From contig NZ_CP025249.1 of the NCBI RefSeq assembly GCF_009930875.1, positions 558,001 to 622,000 of the forward strand: a DNA stretch of 64,000 nt, in the 5' to 3' direction. Below the pieces are notes generated by a model, which was not told the origin of the DNA, ran no database searches, and saw only the letters and a list, made by a program, of their open reading frames with translations. The stretch is from Actinomyces sp. 432 (GTDB lineage Bacteria; Actinomycetota; Actinomycetes; Actinomycetales; Actinomycetaceae). The position numbers and the translations under genes were made by a program. Below, piece after piece: positions 30,939 through 42,452 of the stretch (position 1 is its first letter; each line of letters opens with the position of its first letter).

Positions 30939-31796
30939 TCAGGAGCCCTGCTCGCCATCGGGTGGAGTGAGGGGACGGTAAACCACTTGCTGGGGTGCGA
31001 AGCCGTAACTGTTGGGCGCCGGCGGGTTCGCGGCAGGCGGCGCCGGCGTAGCTGGAGGCGGCATGGTTGCCGACGGGGCACTAGGCGGCTGTGGCGATGC
31101 GTATGCGCCCGGGGCCGGTGCCGTCGCGTCCGGGTGAACGGCGCCGGCGTCCGGGGGAAAGGCCGTGAATGCCGGCGCGCCCGCATGGCCTGGCGCGAAG
31201 AGCCGGGAAACGACCATGCGTGAGCGCTTGCGCCTGCGCAGTATCAGCCAGACTGCTCCGCCCGTCGTGATGGCAGCCCCCGCCAAGGCGAAGGGGATGG
31301 AGGTAAGTGCGAGCCGGGCGCTGCTATCCCATTCCGGGGAGACGTTGGAGACGTTGATGGTGATTGTGTCGTCGCCGGTGCAGGCAACCGTGTAGGTACC
31401 GGCGTCGTTGGAGCGGAATCTCAGCACCTGCGGCGGCTGTCCACTCTTGCGATCGGGCTGATAAACATCCAGGACCGTATCTGCGGGGTCGCTGACCGTA
31501 CAGGTGGTATCGGCATCTTCCGAATAGAAGCCGTACTCGGTGTCCGCGAGCAGGATCAGCGCGGTCGGTGTGCCGTCACCCTCCACGTCTACCGCGTTCT
31601 TCTCCAGCACGCTCGGCGCCGTCTGCACCGCGGTGACGAATAAACCGATCCCCACGAGCAGCGTGACCACGCCCGCGATCGTCAGGATACGCGGCACCTT
31701 CAGGGACGGTAGGCCATCTGAGTCCACCCCCCGGGGCGGCTGCGGTGAGCCACCGCCAACCGGGCCGGGCTGATTCCACACCGTCACGTCTGCCAC
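30939..31796 (-). CDS. Two-helix membrane protein, tandem paralog C
   Basis: 285 residues. Basic/Pro-rich cytoplasmic N-terminus, TM1 (ILTIAGVVTLLVGIGLFV), an extracytoplasmic domain of about 120 residues, TM2 (LTSIPFALAGAAITTGGAVWLIL), then a ~95-residue Pro/Ala-rich cytoplasmic tail unique to this copy. The external domain carries the shared signature YGFYSEDADTTCTV ... GTYTVACTG, with one Cys in each half that may form a disulfide. It is the last of three homologous genes running leftward. No known family is recognised. Possible role: sensing at the envelope (speculative). Confidence 0.75.
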   Translation of the reverse strand: MADVTVWNQPGPVGGGSPQPPRGVDSDGLPSLKVPRILTIAGVVTLLVGIGLFVTAVQTAPSVLEKNAVDVEGDGTPTALILLADTEYGFYSEDADTTCTVSDPADTVLDVYQPDRKSGQPPQVLRFRSNDAGTYTVACTGDDTITINVSNVSPEWDSSARLALTSIPFALAGAAITTGGAVWLILRRRKRSRMVVSRLFAPGHAGAPAFTAFPPDAGAVHPDATAPAPGAYASPQPPSAPSATMPPPATPAPPAANPPAPNSYGFAPQQVVYRPLTPPDGEQGS

Positions 31797-31874
31797 CTCG
31801 GATTCATGTTGCGGTCACGGCGCTGCTTCGCCTACGAATTCTACGTTTGACTGCAGCCTACTGCCCCTGGCGAC

Positions 31875-32516
31875 TCAGAATCCGGGACGCCCGGAGAAGG
31901 GCGCGGAGGACTGGGCCTGTAGCGCCCGCTTATTGTGCGCGCTGCGGGCAACCAGCCAGATGACCCCGGCGATGGTCAGGGGCAGGCCCACGACGAGCAG
32001 GCCCACAACCAGGAAGATGCTGAACACGCTGTGCATGATGGCCTGAGCGTCGATGAGCTCACCGAAGTAAACGTCCTCTCCGGGGACGTCAGTCGTGCAC
32101 GTGACCGTGTAGTCGCCGGACACGCCTGCCTCAACAACCCCGAACAGTCGCCGCTCATTGACAGTGACGTTAGACGACGGCCCGCTCACCTCCGCCTCCG
32201 TGCCGTCCGCGGCGGTCACGGTGCACTGCGAGTCCCCGTTACCGTACAGGCCGTACACAGCCGTAGGCTCGAGCTGCACCGCGGTCGATCCATTGGCGGA
32301 AATCGGCTGCAGGCCGCCCACGGTTCGGGCCGCCATACCCGTGAACACCACGATGAGCACAACTGCGGCCACAATCAGCAGCACGCCGGACAGCAGCAGG
32401 ATCAGTGGTCCCTTACGTCCCTTCGCGGCCGGTGCGGCAGGGCCGAAAGGGTTGGTAGGGCCTGCGCCCTGGGGCGCGTGCGCGTAGGGGGAGCCGGGAG
32501 AAGGGTGATTGGCCAT
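31875..32516 (-). CDS. Two-helix membrane protein, tandem paralog B
   Basis: 213 residues: cytoplasmic Pro/Gly-rich N-terminus, TM1 (GPLILLLSGVLLIVAAVVLIV), extracytoplasmic domain, TM2 (FSIFLVVGLLVVGLPLTIAGVIWLV), short basic tail. The signature VYGLYGNGDSQCTV ... GDYTVTCTT aligns with the neighbours, including the paired Cys. ATG 32516 is preceded by AGGAGT on the minus strand. Middle member of the tandem series; gaps of 78 and 128 bases separate it from its neighbours. Confidence 0.78.
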   Translation of the reverse strand: MANHPSPGSPYAHAPQGAGPTNPFGPAAPAAKGRKGPLILLLSGVLLIVAAVVLIVVFTGMAARTVGGLQPISANGSTAVQLEPTAVYGLYGNGDSQCTVTAADGTEAEVSGPSSNVTVNERRLFGVVEAGVSGDYTVTCTTDVPGEDVYFGELIDAQAIMHSVFSIFLVVGLLVVGLPLTIAGVIWLVARSAHNKRALQAQSSAPFSGRPGF

Positions 32517-32644
32517 GGGTTACTCCTGTGTGGTAGGCGCCGGTCGATGCGGCAGCACGCTCACGATACGTGCCGTGTCGCCCGCGGGGCCTCCGTGAGC
32601 GACGCGAGACGTTGTGGGGAAGCAGGTCGACGTTGGCGCGCCGA

Positions 32645-33193
32645 CTAATCCCGGACGACTTCCCGGGTGGTTGCGGCGGGGCCGCGCCGGTTCAGCCTGA
32701 CGCGCCTATTGCCGATAAAGTGCCAAAGGCCCCCGAGCGTAGCCAGCGGCAGTCCGATGAGGCCCATACAGGTGGCGGCGATCACTCCCCACCAACCGCA
32801 GTCGACGATCCGGAGGTCGACCAGGCGCCCCACCGATATCCTCCGCCCGGAGCACGTGAAGGTGTGATCGCCGGTCGCCTCGACCTCGATCACTCCGAGA
32901 ATCCGATGATCGGCCACTGGCGTCTCCTCCGACGGCGGAAGGACCGCGACTTCCTCCCCGTCCGGCCCGGTGACGGTGCAGTCGGCGGTTCCGGTATCCC
33001 ACAGTCCATATGTTGTCTGGCCGTCAAGGCGCACAGTGGTCTCGCCAGCCGAATCCAGCTCCAGCACCCGCAGGTCCCTGATGGGGTGTTTCATGGGCAG
33101 GCAGATGACCAGCGCGGCCAGCGCCACCAGGCACAGGACTACGCCGATGCGCAACAGGACTCGCGGTGCTCCTAACGCGGGCGGTCGGGGCAT
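32645..33193 (-). CDS. Two-helix membrane protein, tandem paralog A
   Basis: 182 residues: TM1 (VLLRIGVVLCLVALAALVICL) almost at the N-terminus, an external domain with TYGLWDTGTADCTV ... GDHTFTCSG, TM2 (WGVIAATCMGLIGLPLATLGG) and a short basic tail. ATG 33193 is chosen because GGAGGAGAT lies 5 bases upstream on the minus strand; the frame upstream is antisense to metG and is discarded. First gene of the series and probably its promoter-proximal member. Divergent from metG. Confidence 0.78.
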   Translation of the reverse strand: MPRPPALGAPRVLLRIGVVLCLVALAALVICLPMKHPIRDLRVLELDSAGETTVRLDGQTTYGLWDTGTADCTVTGPDGEEVAVLPPSEETPVADHRILGVIEVEATGDHTFTCSGRRISVGRLVDLRIVDCGWWGVIAATCMGLIGLPLATLGGLWHFIGNRRVRLNRRGPAATTREVVRD

Positions 33194-33314
33194 CGCGATC
33201 TCCTCCAAGGTCGATGACGCACACCTAGCGTGCTCGTCGCCGCCACCATAGGGGTGCCGGAGCCGCAAACACAGGGGGAGAACAACCCGGGGCGCCCCCG
33301 GCCGCCAGAACGGA

Positions 33315-33320
33315 TAGGCT
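33315..33320 (+). promoter_or_regulatory. -10 box of leaderless metG
   Basis: TAGGCT ends five bases before ATG 33326, with no SD. This is the same arrangement as at ksgA (38485-38490). Confidence 0.5.
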
Positions 33321-33325
33321 GCCCC

Positions 33326-35176
33326 ATGAGCCGTATCCTCTCCGCCGTCGCCTGGCCCTATGCCAACGGTCCCCGCCACATCGGACACGTCGCCGGATTC
33401 GGCGTCCCCTCCGACGTCTTCTCCCGCTACATGCGCATGGCCGGCCACGACGTCCTCATGGTTTCCGGCACTGACGAGCACGGCACCCCCATCCTGGTGG
33501 CCGCCGACGAGGAGGGAATCAGCCCGCGCGAGCTGGCAGACCGCAACAACCGGCTCATCGTTGAGGACCTGGTGGCTCTGGGCCTGTCCTACGACCTGTT
33601 CACCCGCACCACCGTCGGCAACCACTACCGAGTGGTGCAGGACATGTTCCGCACCGTGCGAGACAACGGCTACATGGTCGAGCAGGTCACCCGCTCCGCG
33701 ATCTCGCCCTCCACCGGCCGCACCCTGCCCGACCGCTACATCGAGGGAACCTGCCCGATCTGTGGCTCGGCCGGCGCCCGCGGCGACCAGTGCGACACCT
33801 GCGGCAACCAGCTCGACCCCACCGACCTGATCGACCCCCACTCCCGCATCAACGGGGAGACCCCCGAGTTCGTGGAGTCCTCCCACTGGTTCCTGGACCT
33901 GCCCGCCCTGGCCGACGCGCTGGGTGTCTGGCTGGACGAGCGGGAGGCCTCCGGCGCCTGGCGGCCCAACGTCATCCGCTTCTCCAAGAACATCCTGGCG
34001 GAGATCCGCCCGCGCGCCATGACCCGCGACATCGACTGGGGCATCCCCATCCCCGGCTGGGAGGACCAGCCCAACAAGCGCCTGTACGTGTGGTTCGACG
34101 CCGTCATCGGCTACCTGTCGGCCTCCATCGAGTGGGCGCGCCGCAGCGGCGACCCCGACGCCTGGCGCCAGTGGTGGAACGACCCGCAGGCCCTGTCCTA
34201 CTACTTCATGGGCAAGGACAACATCGTCTTCCACTCCCAGATCTGGCCCGCCGAGCTGCTCGGCTACAACGGCCAGGGCGATCGCGGCGGCGAGAGCGGC
34301 GAAATGGGGGCGCTGAACCTGCCCACGGAGGTCGTCTCCAGCGAGTTCCTGACCATGGAGGGCCGCAAGTTCTCCTCCTCCCACGGCATCGTCATCTACG
34401 TGCGCGACTTCCTGGCCCGCTACCAGGCCGACGCCCTGCGCTACTTCATCTGCGCCGCCGGCCCCGAGACAGCCGACGCCGACTTCACCTGGGCGGAGTT
34501 CGTACGCCGCACCAACGGCGAGCTGGTGGCCGGCTGGGGCAACCTGGTCAACCGCACCGCCGCCATGATCCACAAGCGCTTCGGCGCCATCCCCGCGCCC
34601 GGCGAGCTGGAGGACGTGGACCGGGCCCTGCTGGACGTCGTCGACGCCGGTTTCGCCACCGTCGGCGACCTGATCCGCCACCACCGGCAGAAGGCCGCGC
34701 TCGCCGAGGCCATGCGGCTGGTGGGTGAGGCGAACAAGTACATTGCCGACACCGAGCCCTTCAAGCTCAAGGGGGAGGAGGGCAGCCCCGCCCATCGGCG
34801 CCTGGCCACCGTGCTGCACACGCTCGCCCAGGTGGTGGCCGACCTGAACCTCATGCTCTCCCCGTTCCTGCCGCACGCCGCCAACGACGTCGACCGCGTC
34901 ATGGGCGGCGACGGCGCCCTCGCCCCCATGCCCCACATCGAGGAGGTGGACGAGCTCGACCCGCAGGTGCTGCCCGATGCCTTCGCCGGGCGGACCGGCT
35001 ACCCGATCATCACCGGCGACTACACCGGCGTGCCCACGTGGGAGCGCCACGCCGTGGTGGTCGGCACTCCGATCGCCAAGCCGAGGCCCGTCTTCGTCAA
35101 GCTCGACGAGGGCATCGTGGAGGAGGAGCTGGCCCGCTACGCCGGTTCCCAGCCCGACGACGTCACCGGCGCATGA
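33326..35176 (+). CDS. metG: Methionyl-tRNA synthetase
   Basis: A 616-residue class I aminoacyl-tRNA synthetase that charges tRNA-Met. The signature HIGH occurs in [12 protein letters not shown] (about residue 18). A zinc knuckle is present in [20 protein letters not shown]. The KMSKS loop reads [11 protein letters not shown]. The anticodon-binding domain follows ([17 protein letters not shown]). It ends without a C-terminal tRNA-binding (Trbp111-like) domain, as in the shorter bacterial forms. ATG 33326 begins the conserved [16 protein letters not shown]. The stop overlaps the tatD start (ATGA). Confidence 0.97.
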   Translation: MSRILSAVAWPYANGPRHIGHVAGFGVPSDVFSRYMRMAGHDVLMVSGTDEHGTPILVAADEEGISPRELADRNNRLIVEDLVALGLSYDLFTRTTVGNHYRVVQDMFRTVRDNGYMVEQVTRSAISPSTGRTLPDRYIEGTCPICGSAGARGDQCDTCGNQLDPTDLIDPHSRINGETPEFVESSHWFLDLPALADALGVWLDEREASGAWRPNVIRFSKNILAEIRPRAMTRDIDWGIPIPGWEDQPNKRLYVWFDAVIGYLSASIEWARRSGDPDAWRQWWNDPQALSYYFMGKDNIVFHSQIWPAELLGYNGQGDRGGESGEMGALNLPTEVVSSEFLTMEGRKFSSSHGIVIYVRDFLARYQADALRYFICAAGPETADADFTWAEFVRRTNGELVAGWGNLVNRTAAMIHKRFGAIPAPGELEDVDRALLDVVDAGFATVGDLIRHHRQKAALAEAMRLVGEANKYIADTEPFKLKGEEGSPAHRRLATVLHTLAQVVADLNLMLSPFLPHAANDVDRVMGGDGALAPMPHIEEVDELDPQVLPDAFAGRTGYPIITGDYTGVPTWERHAVVVGTPIAKPRPVFVKLDEGIVEEELARYAGSQPDDVTGA

Positions 35177-36104
35177 GCCGCAAGCACCGCGACCGCTCCT
35201 GGCCGCCCGCCGACGCCGTCGCGCCCCTGGCGGTGCCCGTCACCGACAACCACACCCACCTGCCCGTTCCCGGAGAGGTCGCCGCCGGGCCCGGTGCCGA
35301 CGCGCCGCTGGACGCCGTCGAACTGGTAGCCCGGGCGGCCGCAGTCGGAGTCACCGGCATCATCACCTCCGCATGCGAAACGCCCACCTGGACGCCGAGC
35401 CTCGCCCTGGCGCGCGAGCTTCCCGGCGTACGGGTCGCCCTGGCCGTCCACCCCAACGAGGCCGTCGCCCACGCCGGGGTGCGGGAGATCGGCCCCGACG
35501 GCCTGGAACCCGTGCACCGGCCCCACCACGACGAGTCCCTCGATGAGGCCATGAGCCGACTGGAGGCCCAGGTGCGCGGCAACCGGGACGTCGTCGCCGC
35601 CGTCGGGGAGACCGGCATGGACCTGTTCCGCACCGGCCCGCGCGGTGCCGCCGTCCAGCGTGACGCCTTCCGCGACCACATCGCCCTGGCGAAGGAGCTG
35701 GACCTGCCGCTGCAGATCCACGACCGCGACGCCCACGCCGAATGCGTCGAGATTCTTGAGGCCGACGGCGCCCCCACGCGGACCGTCTTCCACTGCTTCA
35801 GCGGGGAGTGGCCCTGGCCGAGGCCTGCGCTGAGCACGGCTGGTACGCCTCCGTGGCCGGGCCCATCACCTACCCGGCTAACGACGAGCTGCGTTCGGCC
35901 ATCGCGGCCGTGCCCGACGAGCTGCTGCTGGTGGAGACCGACGCCCCCTACCTGCCTCCGGGGCGCTGGCGCGGCCGCCCCAACGGCTCCTACCTGATGC
36001 CCGACACGGTGCGTTTTCTCGCACAATTGCGCGGCATGAGCGAGGCGGATATGGGCGTGGTGCTGGAGCGCAACACCGCTCAGGTCTACGGCATATGGCT
36101 GTGA
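35173..36104 (+). CDS. tatD: TatD-family metal-dependent DNase (frameshift near 35807)
   Basis: A 310-residue TIM-barrel hydrolase, if one base is added. Metal ligands: TDNHTHL (His-x-His), [13 protein letters not shown] (Glu), LQIHDRDAH (His), VFHCFSG (His) and [12 protein letters not shown] (Asp). The frame breaks just after FHCFSG: the sequence GGGGAGTGG gives a wrong frame, while GGGGAGGTGG would give [14 protein letters not shown], the expected helix, and continues to 36104. TatD proteins are 3'-5' exonucleases/DNases in repair and apoptosis-like DNA breakdown. ATG 35173 overlaps the metG stop by ATGA, a coupled pair also found in mycobacteria. Confidence 0.9.
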
Positions 36105-36120
36105 AATGGGTCAGGTCATG

Positions 36121-36150
36121 TTGCTGAGGTGACGCGTAGTCGGTTAGCGT
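36121..36150 (+). promoter_or_regulatory. Promoter of the G5/transglycosylase gene
   Basis: TTGCTG (36121-36126) and TAGCGT (36145-36150) with an 18-base spacer. The GTTAGCGTGA core recurs upstream of rpfB (37381-37390), suggesting a shared sigma factor. Confidence 0.5.
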
Positions 36151-36184
36151 GATCAGCAGTTGTCAACCGTTAGGAAGAATTCCC

Positions 36185-37125
36185 GTGGGTCGTCACTCCC
36201 AGAGCAGTTCCTTGAGCACAACCCTGGTTGAGCTCGGAGCCCTAGCCTCGAAGAGCCTCACTAGCACTACTGAAGCGCATGGCCGCCGCCGCGCCGCAGG
36301 TCCGGCGAAGACCTCCGTATCCCCGGTGATGTACCGCGCGGGCGGGGTGGCCGCAGCCTTCTCACTGGCGGTTTCAGGCGGCGCCTACGCCGCTACTCAG
36401 TTCGGCGAGTCGGACATCGCCCCCTCACCGAGTCGCAGGCGCGCATGCAGGCGTTCTCAGCCTCGGGCCAGGACGTGGCCGAGGGCCTGGTAGTTGGCGG
36501 TGACGTGGCCGAGGTCTCGTCGCTCACCGAGGACGTGACCGACGAGTTCGAGCAGGTGGAGAAGGAGACCGACTCCCTCGCCGAGGGCGAGACCGAGGTG
36601 GAGACCGAGGGAGTCAACGGGGTCACCCGGGTGGTGTACCGGGTGACAAGCGTGGGCGGCAAGGAGATCGCCCGCGAGGTGGTCTCCCGTGCGGTGGTCA
36701 GCGAGCGGGTTGACGAGGTGGTGCTGGTCGGCACCGGCAGCGCCGACACGACCGACTCCTCAAGCTCGGAGGGCACTTCCAGCACCACCACCACCGCAAC
36801 GGCCTCCGGTGACGGCACCACAGCCGCCTCGGCGCAGTCCATCGCCAAGTCGATGATGTCCTCCTACGGCTGGGACGACTCCCAGTTCAGTTGCCTGGTC
36901 AGCCTGTGGAACCGCGAGTCCGGCTGGAACTACCAGGCCCAGAACCCCTCCTCCGGCGCCTACGGCATTCCGCAGTCGCTACCGGGCTCCAAGATGAGCT
37001 CGGTGGCCTCCGACTGGGCCACCAACCCCACCACTCAGATCACCTGGGGGCTGGGCTACATCTCCGAGCGCTACGGCAGCCCCTGCTCCGCCTGGGCGCA
37101 CTCGGAGTCCACCGGCTGGTACTGA
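36185..37125 (+). CDS. Secreted G5-domain lytic transglycosylase-like protein (frameshift at 36420-36424)
   Basis: 313 residues when one C is added to the C5 run. The exported N-terminus (MYRAGGVAAAFSLAVSGGAY) is followed by a G5 domain about residues 100-180 (VNGVTRVVYRVTSVGGKEIA). A Ser/Thr linker leads to a C-terminal transglycosylase-like domain of the aggregation-promoting-factor/SLT type: QFSCLVSLWNRESGWNYQAQ holds the likely catalytic Glu, then SGAYGIPQSLPGSKM and SERYGSPCSAWAH. GTG 36185 has AGGAAG 8 bases before. Its G5 half is nearly the same as in the next gene, but the catalytic half differs. Role: peptidoglycan cleavage, by family. Confidence 0.85.
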
Positions 37126-37359
37126 CCGCCACAGCCGCGGCCGCGTACCGGCCTCGGCGGGTGCACCCGCGGGAACTGCTGCGCGGCGCACGCGCCCCTC
37201 ACACCCCTGCCGTGAGCGGCACCATGCAGGAATGCAGGCCACGCCTCACATGCCGCGCGACCCCGCTACACGTCGCCGCGGCGCCCGGCAAGTCCATGCG
37301 GTTCCGCCCGGGCCGCCCCGGAGCGGCGTGGGGCATACGCCAACTCGTGACCTATGTCA

Positions 37360-37388
37360 TTGCCGGGCCTTGTGGGCTTCGTTAGCGT
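37360..37388 (+). promoter_or_regulatory. Promoter of rpfB
   Basis: TTGCCG (37360-37365) and TAGCGT (37383-37388), 17-base spacer, matching the promoter of the preceding paralog. The leader contains a direct repeat GAGATCACGAGA (about 37408-37431). The rest of 37126-37469 shows no gene. Confidence 0.5.
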
Positions 37389-37469
37389 GAAGTCCGGTAG
37401 GCACCGAGATCACGAGACGAGATCACGAGATCAGTGGTTCGGTGGCTGCCGCCACCGAGAAAGGACCCC

Positions 37470-38312
37470 ATGACACCCGTCAAAGATCTGCTCAAACCCG
37501 GCCTGCTACGTGCCGGAGGCGTGGCCGCGGCCCTGGCCCTGTCCGTCTCGGGCGGTGCCTACGCCGCAGTACAGGCTGTCGCCCCGGGCGGTGACGTCGA
37601 GACCCTGCCGGAGACCGTCGTCGTGGCCTCGGCGGCAAGCGCGGACATCACCGCCGGGAACGTCGCTGCGGGAGAGGGTACGGACCTGGTGGTCGGCGGT
37701 GACCAGACCACGGTCTCCGCGGTCGCCGAGGACGTGACGGAGGAGTTCGGACGGGTAGAGCAGCAGACCGACTCCCTGCCCGATGGCGAGACGAAGGTGG
37801 AGACCAAGGGTGTGGCGGGAGTCACGCGAGTGGTCTACCAGGTAACGAGCGTGGACGGCAAGGAGATCGCGCGTGAGGTGGTCTCCCGGGCGGTCGTAAC
37901 CGAACGGGTCGACGAGGTCGTGCTGGTAGGCACCGGCAGCGTCGCGGATGACGCCGCCACCGCATCCACCGACGCCGCCACGGGATCCACCGGCGGCACC
38001 AGCGGGGGCGGCGCCACGGCATCGGGCTCGGGATCCTCCGGCGGCTCCACCGGAAGCAGCTCCTCCGCCGGTGACGACTCGGTATGGGCGGCCCTGGCCC
38101 AGTGCGAGTCCGGCGGTAACCCCACCACCAACACCGGGAACGGCTTCTACGGCCTGTACCAGTTCTCCCTGTCCACCTGGCGGGCCATGGGCGGGACCGG
38201 CTACCCGCATGAGGCCGACACCGCCACCCAGACCGCCATGGCCAAGAAGCTCCAGGCCCAGGCAGGCTGGGGGCAGTGGCCGCACTGCGCCGCCCAGCTC
38301 GGCCTACTCTGA
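37470..38312 (+). CDS. rpfB: Resuscitation-promoting factor RpfB-like (G5 + Rpf domain)
   Basis: A 280-residue secreted muralytic enzyme. Signal/anchor region LLRAGGVAAALALSVSGGAY, G5 domain (about residues 85-160, VAGVTRVVYQVTSVDGKEIA), a Ser/Gly-rich linker and a C-terminal Rpf domain. That domain carries WAALAQCESGGNPTTNTGNG with the catalytic Glu, then FYGLYQFSLSTWRAMGGTG and GWGQWPHCAAQL. Mycobacterial RpfB has the same order and the same ksgA-ispE neighbours; the DUF348 repeats before G5 are missing or reduced here. ATG 37470 follows GAGAAAGGA. Rpfs cleave glycan strands and stimulate regrowth of dormant cells. Confidence 0.93.
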   Translation: MTPVKDLLKPGLLRAGGVAAALALSVSGGAYAAVQAVAPGGDVETLPETVVVASAASADITAGNVAAGEGTDLVVGGDQTTVSAVAEDVTEEFGRVEQQTDSLPDGETKVETKGVAGVTRVVYQVTSVDGKEIAREVVSRAVVTERVDEVVLVGTGSVADDAATASTDAATGSTGGTSGGGATASGSGSSGGSTGSSSSAGDDSVWAALAQCESGGNPTTNTGNGFYGLYQFSLSTWRAMGGTGYPHEADTATQTAMAKKLQAQAGWGQWPHCAAQLGLL

Positions 38313-38359
38313 CCGGAGCCGACGCACCGCGCGGTAGCGCCGCCCGCCACCTGATACAT

Positions 38360-38475
38360 CCCCGCCGCCGCGGGGTGCTGATGGGTCGCGGCGTCCCCGC
38401 CGCCGTGGGGTGCTGATGGGTCGCGGCGTCCCCGCCGCCGTGGGGTGCTGATGGGTCGCGGCGTCCCCGCCGCCG
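38360..38475. repeat. 35-bp tandem repeat, 3.3 copies
   Basis: The unit, beginning CCCCGCCGCCG(C/T)GGGG and ending GGTCGCGGCGT, occurs at 38360-38394, 38395-38429 and 38430-38464, plus a partial copy to 38475. Only the C/T at unit position 12 varies. Each unit holds a short GC hairpin. It fills the space between rpfB and the ksgA -10 box. Confidence 0.92.
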
Positions 38476-38484
38476 CTCCTGACA

Positions 38485-38490
38485 TAGGCT
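38485..38490 (+). promoter_or_regulatory. -10 box of leaderless ksgA
   Basis: TAGGCT ends six bases before GTG 38497, directly after the 35-bp repeat array. No SD. Confidence 0.5.
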
Positions 38491-38496
38491 GGGCCC

Positions 38497-39474
38497 GTGC
38501 CCACGCCCGACACCAGCGAGCCCGCCCCCGGATTGCTCGGCCCCGCCGACATTCGGCGCCTCGCCGCAGCGCTGGAATTACGACCAGCTAAGTCCCGCGG
38601 GCAGAACTTCGTTCACGACTCCGGCACAGTGCGTCGCATCGTGCGCCTGGCCGGGGTCCAGTCGGGGGAGACCGTGCTGGAGGTCGGTCCCGGGCTCGGC
38701 TCCCTGACACTGGCACTACTTGAGACGGGTGCGCGCGTAATCGCCGTCGAGGTCGACCCCGTACTGGCCCGCGCCCTGCCGCTCACCGTTGCGAGCCGCT
38801 TGCCAGCCGCCGCGGATCACCTGGCCGTACTCGCCGCCGACGCCCTGACCATCTGCAGCCCCGAGACGCTGCCGCTACCGGATGGCGCCGCCCCACCCAC
38901 CCGGCTGGTCGCCAATCTGCCCTACAACGTGGCCGTCCCCGTGCTGCTCACCGTGCTGGCGGCCCTACCAGGCCTGCGCACCGCCACCGTCATGGTGCAG
39001 GCGGAGGTCGCCGACCGGCTCGCCGCCGCCCCGGGCTCACGCACCTACGGGGTGCCCAGCGTCAAGGCCGCCTGGTACGGCACCGTGCGCCGGGACGCCC
39101 GCATCGGTCGCAGCGTCTTCTGGCCCGTCCCCAACGTCGACTCCGCGGTCGTCACCCTCACCCGCCGCGAGCCCCCGGCCACCACCGCCACCCGCGCACA
39201 GGTATTCGCCGTCATCGACGCTGCCTTCGCCCAGAGGCGCAAAACCCTCCGCAAGGCCCTGGCGCCCCTGGCGGGCGGCCCCGAGCAGGTGGAGGCGGCC
39301 GCCCGCGCAGTCGGCATCGACCCGTCTACCCGCGGAGAACAACTCGACGTCACCGCATTCGCCGCCCTCGCCCAGGCCCTCGTCGATACCGGGATGCCAG
39401 CGCCGGACCCAGAGCCCCTAATCGCCCCTCAGCGGCCGCCGCGCGGCACAGCAAACACCGGGAGCCAGACATGA
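38497..39474 (+). CDS. ksgA: 16S rRNA dimethyladenosine transferase KsgA/RsmA
   Basis: A 325-residue SAM-dependent enzyme that dimethylates A1518 and A1519 of 16S rRNA late in 30S assembly; its loss gives kasugamycin resistance. Motifs: [35 protein letters not shown] (SAM motif I), [11 protein letters not shown], the catalytic [14 protein letters not shown], and [20 protein letters not shown] 38497 is set by the -10 spacing. Its stop overlaps ispE (ATGA). Confidence 0.95.
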   Translation: MPTPDTSEPAPGLLGPADIRRLAAALELRPAKSRGQNFVHDSGTVRRIVRLAGVQSGETVLEVGPGLGSLTLALLETGARVIAVEVDPVLARALPLTVASRLPAAADHLAVLAADALTICSPETLPLPDGAAPPTRLVANLPYNVAVPVLLTVLAALPGLRTATVMVQAEVADRLAAAPGSRTYGVPSVKAAWYGTVRRDARIGRSVFWPVPNVDSAVVTLTRREPPATTATRAQVFAVIDAAFAQRRKTLRKALAPLAGGPEQVEAAARAVGIDPSTRGEQLDVTAFAALAQALVDTGMPAPDPEPLIAPQRPPRGTANTGSQT

Positions 39475-40501
39475 GCCCTGACATGCACCCAGGTACTAAC
39501 TCAGGCATGAGTTCAGGCATGAATTCAGGCATGAGTTCACTGCATGCCGTCCCCGGAGCCGGCGGGGCCCCGCGCCCACCCCGTTCCGGTTCATCCACCC
39601 AGGTGCGAGTGGAGGCACCCGGAAAGGTCAATCTGTTCCTGTCCGTCGGCGCACCTGCCGCCGACGGCTACCATCCCCTGACCACCGTCTTCCAGGCCGT
39701 ACGGCTGATCGAGACCGTCACCGCCCGTCGGCAGGCCGCTGATCTGCACGGCGCCATCACCCTCACCCTGGAAGAGCCCTACGCCGGTGTGCCGTCGGAC
39801 GCCGCCAACCTGGCCGTGCGTGCCGCCACCCTGCTGGCCCAGACCACCGGAGTGGGCGACGGCGTCGACCTGCTGCTGCGCAAGCGCGTCCCCGCGGCCG
39901 GCGGCATGGCGGGAGGCTCCGCCGACGCCGCCGCCGCCCTGCTGGCCTGCAACGCGCTGTGGGGCACCGGTCTGAGCCAGGCGGAGCTGGCGGGCCTCGC
40001 GGCCGAACTGGGGGCGGACGTGCCCTTCACGCTGGTGGGTGCCACCGCCGTCGGACACGGCCGCGGCGACCGGCTAACCCCGCTAATGGCACGCGGCACC
40101 TACCACTGGGTGTTCGCAACGTCCGCGCAGGGCCTGTCCACCCCCGCCGTCTTCCGCCGCTTCGACGAACTCGTCCCGGGCGCCACGGCTCCCGCAGACG
40201 TGCCGGCGGCCCTGACCGCGGCTCTGCGCGACGGCGACCCGTTCTCCCTGGCCGACGCACTGCACAACGACTTGCAGGCGGCCGCGCTAGACCTGCGCCC
40301 GCAACTGGCGGATATCATCGCGGCGGCCGAGTCCGCCGGCGCCCTGCGCGCCATCGTCTCCGGATCCGGCCCTACGATCGCCGCGCTGGCACCCGATCCT
40401 GCCGCTGCCATGCGCGTAGCCAACGCCCTGACCGCGTCCGGACTGGTCGACCAGGCCCTGCGCGTGGACGCCCCCGTAGCCGGGGCCCGGGTGGTGGGCT
40501 G

Positions 40502-40502
<1 letters not shown>
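39471..40502 (+). CDS. ispE: 4-diphosphocytidyl-2-C-methyl-D-erythritol kinase IspE
   Basis: A 343-residue GHMP kinase of the MEP isoprenoid pathway, phosphorylating CDP-ME with ATP. The fold starts at [16 protein letters not shown]; the ATP loop is [18 protein letters not shown] and the third motif is [16 protein letters not shown]. The first ~40 residues are a species-specific extension made from a 12-bp repeat (39501-39536, three units) encoding [14 protein letters not shown] later start is therefore conceivable, but ATG 39471 overlaps the ksgA stop as ATGA, a typical coupling. Downstream the stop overlaps the ABC-F start. Confidence 0.94.
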
Positions 40503-42349
<1,847 letters not shown>

Positions 42350-42452
42350 GGCAACGGAGGAGCACCCGGGCCGCAGCGGGCGTGCGGGCCCGGCGCGAGC
42401 AGAACGCCGATACCGGCTCGGCGGCTGGAGCAAGCCGTCCGTCCGGGGCGGC

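Noticed and set aside
33194..35050. Long minus-strand frame continuous with the paralog A membrane protein (801 codons in total)
   Set aside because: It is antisense to metG, whose family motifs are unambiguous; the true gene starts at 33193 with a GGAGGAGAT ribosome site.
38360..38475. Tandem repeats as a CRISPR array
   Set aside because: Units abut with no spacers; the 19-21-bp word arrays also have no unique spacers and no cas genes are present.
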